10,038 bases of DNA from Alphaproteobacteria bacterium. Lineage in GTDB: Bacteria > Pseudomonadota > Alphaproteobacteria > Micavibrionales > UBA2020. The notes beneath the pieces were generated by a model. The model ran no database searches and had not been told where the DNA came from. It saw only the letters and a list, made by a program, of their open reading frames with translations. How positions within the stretch are numbered: position 1 is the stretch's first letter; each line of letters opens with the position of its first letter. A program made the position numbers and the translations under genes. The stretch lies in assembly GCA_023136145.1 (NCBI GenBank), contig JAGLRU010000229.1:1-10038 (forward strand), written 5' to 3'. This document shows positions 7,011 to 10,038 of this stretch, one piece after another.

Positions 7011-7976
7011 ATGATTGCTTTCTGGAAGAAAAAAGATCAGCCGGAAAAAGGCATTCTCAAAAAGTTGAGCGAGGGCTTAAGCCGGTCTTCAAACAAAATC
7101 TCCTCCGGTATTACCGACATCTTCGTCAAAAAGAAGCTTGATGCCGAAACGTTGGCGGAGTTGGAAGAATTGCTGATTGCCGCCGATCTTGGTCCCGCAG
7201 CCGCTGCGAAACTGGTGGCGGAAATCTCGAAAAGTCGTTTCGGTAAGGAAGTCTCCGCTGAGGAAGTCAGGGGTGCGCTCGCCGATGAAATTGAAAAAAT
7301 CCTTCGCCCTGCCGAAAAATCTCTCGTGACTGATGGTGCGAAGCCTTTTGTTATTCTGATGGTTGGCGTGAACGGGACTGGCAAGACCACCACCATTGGT
7401 AAATTAGCTTATCAGTTCAGGCAATCAGGAAAGCAGGTGATGATTGCGGCAGGGGATACTTTCCGCGCCGCAGCCGTAGAGCAATTAAAGGTCTGGGGTG
7501 AACGTGCAGAATGTCCGGTTATTTCCAAAGAGGAGGGCGCGGATGCGGCGGCACTCGTTTATGAATCTATCGATAAAGCCATCGCTGATAACAGCGATAT
7601 TCTGATGATCGACACTGCCGGTCGGTTGCAGAACAAGGCTAACCTTATGTCGGAACTGGAAAAAATAATCCGTGTTATCAAGAAAAAAATTCCAGATGCT
7701 CCTCATGCGGCGGTTCTGGTGTTGGAGGCTACTGTTGGTCAGAATGCTCACTCTCAGGTTGATTTGTTCAAGAAAGTGGTTGGCATAACTGGGCTTATCG
7801 TCACAAAACTCGACGGAACAGCAAAGGGCGGAGTTCTTGTTTCTCTTGCAGAAAGACTTGCTTTACCGGTTTATGCTATAGGTATAGGTGAGGGATTGGA
7901 AGATTTGCGATCATTCGTGGCGCAGGATTATGCGAGAAGTCTAGTGGGGTTACAAGACATTGACGACAGGACATAA
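7011..7976 (+). CDS. ftsY: Signal recognition particle receptor FtsY
   Basis: The SRP-receptor GTPase that docks ribosome-SRP complexes at the inner membrane and delivers nascent membrane proteins to SecYEG. It has 321 residues and consists of a short basic N-terminus plus the NG domain. It lacks the long acidic A domain of the E. coli protein, as is usual in Alphaproteobacteria. The helical N domain (about 15-100) includes ELEELLIAADLG. The G motifs are G1 GVNGTGKT (119-126), DTFRAAA (149-155), G3 DTAGR (201-205), G4 TKLDGTAKGG (265-274) and G5 GIGE (291-294). One oddity is LEATVGQNA (238-246), where most FtsY/Ffh proteins have Asp in place of Glu239. The ATG has TGAGG 7 nt upstream. It lies downstream of mtaB, with the inserted minus-strand gene between, and overlaps the start of amn by 17 nt. 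Confidence 0.97.
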   Translation: MIAFWKKKDQPEKGILKKLSEGLSRSSNKISSGITDIFVKKKLDAETLAELEELLIAADLGPAAAAKLVAEISKSRFGKEVSAEEVRGALADEIEKILRPAEKSLVTDGAKPFVILMVGVNGTGKTTTIGKLAYQFRQSGKQVMIAAGDTFRAAAVEQLKVWGERAECPVISKEEGADAAALVYESIDKAIADNSDILMIDTAGRLQNKANLMSELEKIIRVIKKKIPDAPHAAVLVLEATVGQNAHSQVDLFKKVVGITGLIVTKLDGTAKGGVLVSLAERLALPVYAIGIGEGLEDLRSFVAQDYARSLVGLQDIDDRT

Positions 7977-9489
7977 AATACCAACTCCAATCAAAGATAG
8001 TCTTCTGACCACCAAGAGCTTCAGAGATGCCGAAGGAGCACTTAACTGGGTTGGGGAGATATACAACGCTAATGTCGAATATCTGATATATGCTTTTCAT
8101 GAATTTTCGAAGGAAGGATTGACCGACTGGCTTGCGCACGCGCATTATCCTTATATAGAAGTGACGACCAAAAAAGCCCCTTTCGTTGATAACCGTCTGT
8201 CGTTTGGTTTCCTTTCTCGCCCGGGAACATATCGTACAACGTTGACGCGGCCTGATTTGTTCCGTGCTTATTATTTGGAGCAGTTTTCGCTTATCTTGAA
8301 AAACCATCCGGAATCTGATCTGCGCGTTGGAGTCAGCAACATACCCATACCGCTTCATTTCGCGCTTGGAGAAAATTTTCATTTGGAGTGCGACCTGTCA
8401 ACGGAGCAGTTAATCACGCTACCGGAAATTTTCGATCAGCCGGACTTAAAGATCATGGATGATATGATTCCGAATGGTACGAATGTTCGGAAGGAAGGAG
8501 AGCCGAAACCGTTAGCATTGTTCACCGCTCCGCGTGTGGATCTGAGCCTTCAGAGGTTAAAGCATTATACTGGCACAACGTCGGAGCACTTTCAGAAATT
8601 TGTTATGTTTACCAACTATCAGTTCTATGTTGATGAATTCGTTAGAATCGGACAGGAACTGATGGAACCTTCGGACGATGCCAAAATTGCTAAGGAAAGG
8701 AGTCGGTATATTTCTTTTGTCGAACCCGGCAACGTCATCACGCACAATTCCAACATTCCGGGATGTGCCGTTACGGAGGATACAAAGCCTGCCCGTCTGC
8801 CACAAATGCCAGCTTATCATCTGAAACGCGCGGACGGGATGGGGATCACTCTTATCAACATAGGTATAGGGCCATCGAATGCCAAGACGATCACGGATCA
8901 TGTAGCTGTGCTGCGTTCATATACATGGCTGATGCTTGGGCATTGCGCGGGTTTGAGAAATTCGCAGAAGCTAGGCGATTACGTTCTCGCTCATGGATAT
9001 GTGCGAGAGGATAGCGTGTTGGATCATGCAGTGCCGTTGTGGGTACCGATACCGGCACTCTCGGAAATACAGATTGCCCTTGAAAGAGCCGTCTCGAAAG
9101 TTACGGGGCTTGATGACTATGAGCAGAAGAAAATTATGCGTACCGGAACGGTCGCTACTGTCGGTGACCGGAACTGGGAATTGTGGGAGCAGAGCGTTCC
9201 AGTGAAGCGATTGAGCCAGTGTCGTGCTATTGCTTTAGATATGGAGTCCGCCACCATTGCCACAAACGGTTTTCGTTTTCGTGTTCCTTATGGGACACTG
9301 CTATGCGTATCGGATAAACCTTTGCATGGTCAACTTAAGTTGCCTGGTATGGCAGATAAATTTTATCGGGAGAGGGTAGATCAACATCTAGAGATTGGTA
9401 TGACCGCGTTGGAGGCAATTCGCGTACTTGGCTATGGTCGTGTCCATAGCCGCAAACTACGTAGTTTTAGCGAAGTCGCGTTTCAGTAG
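7960..9489 (+). CDS. amn: AMP nucleosidase Amn
   Basis: It hydrolyses AMP to adenine and ribose 5-phosphate in the cytoplasm, adjusting the adenylate pool. It has 509 residues (E. coli Amn is 484) and is recognisable end to end. The N-terminal Amn-specific domain includes GTYRTTLTRPDLFR (89-102), RVDLSLQRLKHYTGT (192-206) and FTNYQFYVDEFVR (217-229). The C-terminal phosphorylase-like catalytic domain has NIGIGPSNAKT (300-310), GHCAGLR (327-333), TGTVAT (395-400), DMESATIA (428-435) and SDKPLHG (451-457). It ends with HSRKLRSFSE. The start must be TTG, because an in-frame TAG lies 18 nt upstream, nothing between is ATG or GTG, and the first internal Met is far into the domain. A TGGGG purine stretch ends 10 nt before it. 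The start lies within the end of ftsY, so translational coupling is likely. FtsY and Amn have no known direct functional link. Confidence 0.96.
   Translation: MTTGHKIPTPIKDSLLTTKSFRDAEGALNWVGEIYNANVEYLIYAFHEFSKEGLTDWLAHAHYPYIEVTTKKAPFVDNRLSFGFLSRPGTYRTTLTRPDLFRAYYLEQFSLILKNHPESDLRVGVSNIPIPLHFALGENFHLECDLSTEQLITLPEIFDQPDLKIMDDMIPNGTNVRKEGEPKPLALFTAPRVDLSLQRLKHYTGTTSEHFQKFVMFTNYQFYVDEFVRIGQELMEPSDDAKIAKERSRYISFVEPGNVITHNSNIPGCAVTEDTKPARLPQMPAYHLKRADGMGITLINIGIGPSNAKTITDHVAVLRSYTWLMLGHCAGLRNSQKLGDYVLAHGYVREDSVLDHAVPLWVPIPALSEIQIALERAVSKVTGLDDYEQKKIMRTGTVATVGDRNWELWEQSVPVKRLSQCRAIALDMESATIATNGFRFRVPYGTLLCVSDKPLHGQLKLPGMADKFYRERVDQHLEIGMTALEAIRVLGYGRVHSRKLRSFSEVAFQ
9430..9467 (+). repeat. Hairpin plus palindrome in the 3' end of amn
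   Basis: GGCTATGG (9430-9437) and CCATAGCC (9444-9451) form a perfect 8-bp stem with loop TCGTGT. Two nucleotides later AAACTACGTAGTTT (9454-9467) is a perfect 14-bp palindrome followed by T. Both lie in codons for conserved residues near the Amn C-terminus. They may shape the mRNA 3' end or be accidental. Confidence 0.5.
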
Positions 9490-9542
9490 AATTAGTGACT
9501 TCTCGATGAAATGATTAAGTATTTTTAGAAACGGTTGTAATA

Positions 9543-9559
9543 GCGCGTTTGCGCATTTT
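9543..9559 (+). terminator. Weak candidate terminator after amn
   Basis: GCGC-GTTT-GCGC followed by ATTTT, 53 nt after the amn stop. The stem has only 4 bp, although all are G-C, and the T tract is short, so termination here is a guess from shape and position. Confidence 0.25.
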
Positions 9560-9564
9560 ATAAG

Positions 9565-9589
9565 TCTGTAGCGTACTTTATCTGTGGCG
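9565..9589 (+). repeat. Short direct repeat TCTGTRGCG, 16-nt period
   Basis: TCTGTAGCG (9565-9573) and TCTGTGGCG (9581-9589) differ at one base and are phased 16 nt apart between amn and the next gene. They could be tandem half-sites for a regulator or chance. Confidence 0.3.
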
Positions 9590-9604
9590 CATAAGGGATT
9601 GTAA

Positions 9605-9644
9605 TTTTACAACGCCCCAAAGGGGTGAGCGTTGTTAAAACAAC
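9605..9644 (+). other. Stem-loop with alternative pairing in the amn/CYTH intergenic region
   Basis: ACAACG (9609-9614) pairs with CGTTGT (9630-9635), enclosing an inner CCCC-AAA-GGGG hairpin (9615-9625). Flanking TTTT (9605-9608) and AAAA (9637-9640) extend the stem across one bulged T. GTTGT (9631-9635) can instead pair with ACAAC (9640-9644). No T tract follows on either strand, so it is not a classical terminator. It lies about 70 nt upstream of the next ribosome site. The rest of 9490-9709 shows nothing else I can name. Confidence 0.4.
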
Positions 9645-9645
9645 C

Positions 9646-9674
9646 TTGGTGAATTTCTTTCAATCCGATAAATT
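9646..9674 (+). promoter_or_regulatory. Possible promoter for the exported tunnel-fold gene
   Basis: TTGGTG (-35, 3 of 6) and TAAATT (-10, 4 of 6) are separated by 17 nt, ahead of the AAGGAG ribosome site. The match is poor, and another promoter or read-through from amn is possible. Confidence 0.2.
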
Positions 9675-9709
9675 AAAAATCTCGACAACATAAGAAAAAA
9701 GGAGTCAAA

Positions 9710-9766
9710 ATGTTGCAGCGAAGCGGAAACAAACAATTGTTCAAAGTTTGGGGTCAACTGGATTGA
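9710..9766 (+). CDS. 18-codon small ORF / possible leader peptide
   Basis: The ATG follows a strong AAGGAG ribosome site at a 5-nt spacing, the best initiation signal in this region. It encodes only MLQRSGNKQLFKVWGQLD before TGA. That TGA overlaps the TTG start of the next gene in the arrangement TTGA, as in translationally coupled pairs. It may be a coupling or regulatory leader whose ribosomes re-initiate on the downstream gene. Alternatively the ribosome site belongs to the downstream gene and a one-base change has shifted the frame. No similarity to known leader peptides is visible. Confidence 0.4.
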   Translation: MLQRSGNKQLFKVWGQLD

Positions 9767-10038
9767 AAAACCTAACACGATACTGCTGCTTGCTAAGAGC
9801 GGTGGCGTTTGTACTCTTGGTTTCAATCTTTTGTTTTCCGAGCATGGCGAAGGGACGTACCAAGGTTCGCATAGAGAACGAGTTTAAGCTATCTGTTCCC
9901 AACGACCAGTTGAAAGCGGTCAGGATGTACTTGAGGGAAAGGTACGGTTCGAGCAATGGCAGCATTTTACGAGAATTCGGGAACGATTTTACTTCGATAA
10001 TTTCCGATGAGAGGTTCATTGATCGTTATTTTGACACG
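9763..10038 (+). CDS. Exported triphosphate-tunnel (CYTH/VTC-like) domain protein, partial
   Basis: Ninety-two codons are visible before the right edge cuts the gene. Residues 1-29 form a textbook Sec signal peptide: a basic start (KNLTRYCCLLR), hydrophobic core AVAFVLLVSIFCF, and predicted cleavage after PSMA. The mature part opens KGRTKVRIENEFKLSV, where E38, E40 and K42 make the ExExK signature of the CYTH/triphosphate tunnel superfamily. It reaches YFDT (89-92), the next conserved element in both CYTH and VTC domains. Family members bind inorganic or organic triphosphates, or make polyphosphate, with metal ions, and typically face the cytosol, so export is unusual. The TTG start is chosen because it gives a clean signal peptide; no in-frame ATG or GTG precedes it after the TAA at 9691. 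TTG at 9748 would add five residues, and ATG at 9844 would give a leaderless protein but lacks a ribosome site. Superfamily call moderate; substrate unknown. Confidence 0.66.
   Translation, partial: MKNLTRYCCLLRAVAFVLLVSIFCFPSMAKGRTKVRIENEFKLSVPNDQLKAVRMYLRERYGSSNGSILREFGNDFTSIISDERFIDRYFDT

Noticed and set aside
7876..8382. A 168-codon minus-strand open frame across the ftsY-amn junction.
   Set aside because: It overlaps two well-supported genes, including conserved coding segments, and shows no recognisable motifs.
9605..9640. Possible rho-independent terminator between amn and the exported-protein gene.
   Set aside because: The stem is followed by A-rich sequence, not a T tract, on the plus strand, and has no T run on the minus strand. 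It is kept only as an unassigned structured element.
9741..10019. A 92-codon minus-strand open frame at the right end.
   Set aside because: The opposite strand encodes a signal peptide plus ExExK/YFDT motifs in one continuous frame to the edge, which explains this region better.

Overview
This window reads as chromosomal DNA of an alphaproteobacterium. It has medium GC, about 50% in the native genes by hand count of sample lines. Two pieces of gene order support this: a DsbA-type thiol oxidoreductase gene immediately upstream of smc, and the trio dapF, mtaB, ftsY in that order. Both arrangements are common in Alphaproteobacteria. The protein motifs also fit, for example the DapF motif ERGTGITPACGTGACA and a short FtsY without an acidic A domain. 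I cannot assign a genus.

Layout. Positions 1-3518 (minus strand) hold a two-gene unit. An anchored periplasmic DsbA-family protein is followed 5 nt later by smc, which runs off the left edge, so 912 codons are visible and the C-terminal ATPase half is missing. A divergent intergenic region (3519-3706) separates it from dapF (3707-4534), a GNAT acetyltransferase (4527-5063) and mtaB (5103-6365), all on the plus strand. A small unknown gene (6387-6800) lies on the minus strand, convergent to mtaB. Then ftsY (7011-7976) overlaps an AMP nucleosidase gene, amn (7960-9489), which must use a TTG start. A structured intergenic stretch (9490-9762) leads to a gene cut by the right edge. It encodes a signal peptide followed by the start of a CYTH/VTC-type triphosphate tunnel domain.

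How the genes fit together. Most are housekeeping: chromosome organisation (Smc), envelope disulfide chemistry (DsbA), lysine/peptidoglycan precursor synthesis (DapF), tRNA t6A37 methylthiolation (MtaB), membrane protein targeting (FtsY) and adenylate turnover (Amn). The accessory layer is two AT-rich genes (about 32-34% GC), one in each junction of the otherwise conserved dapF-mtaB-ftsY cluster. One encodes the GNAT enzyme. The other is an orphan 137-residue protein behind a TTGACA box and a perfect 16-bp palindrome.

The least ordinary part is the right end: an apparently exported triphosphate-tunnel-fold protein, with a TTG start overlapping the stop of an 18-codon ORF that has a strong ribosome binding site. 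No rRNA, tRNA, CRISPR array, insertion sequence or transposase was seen.
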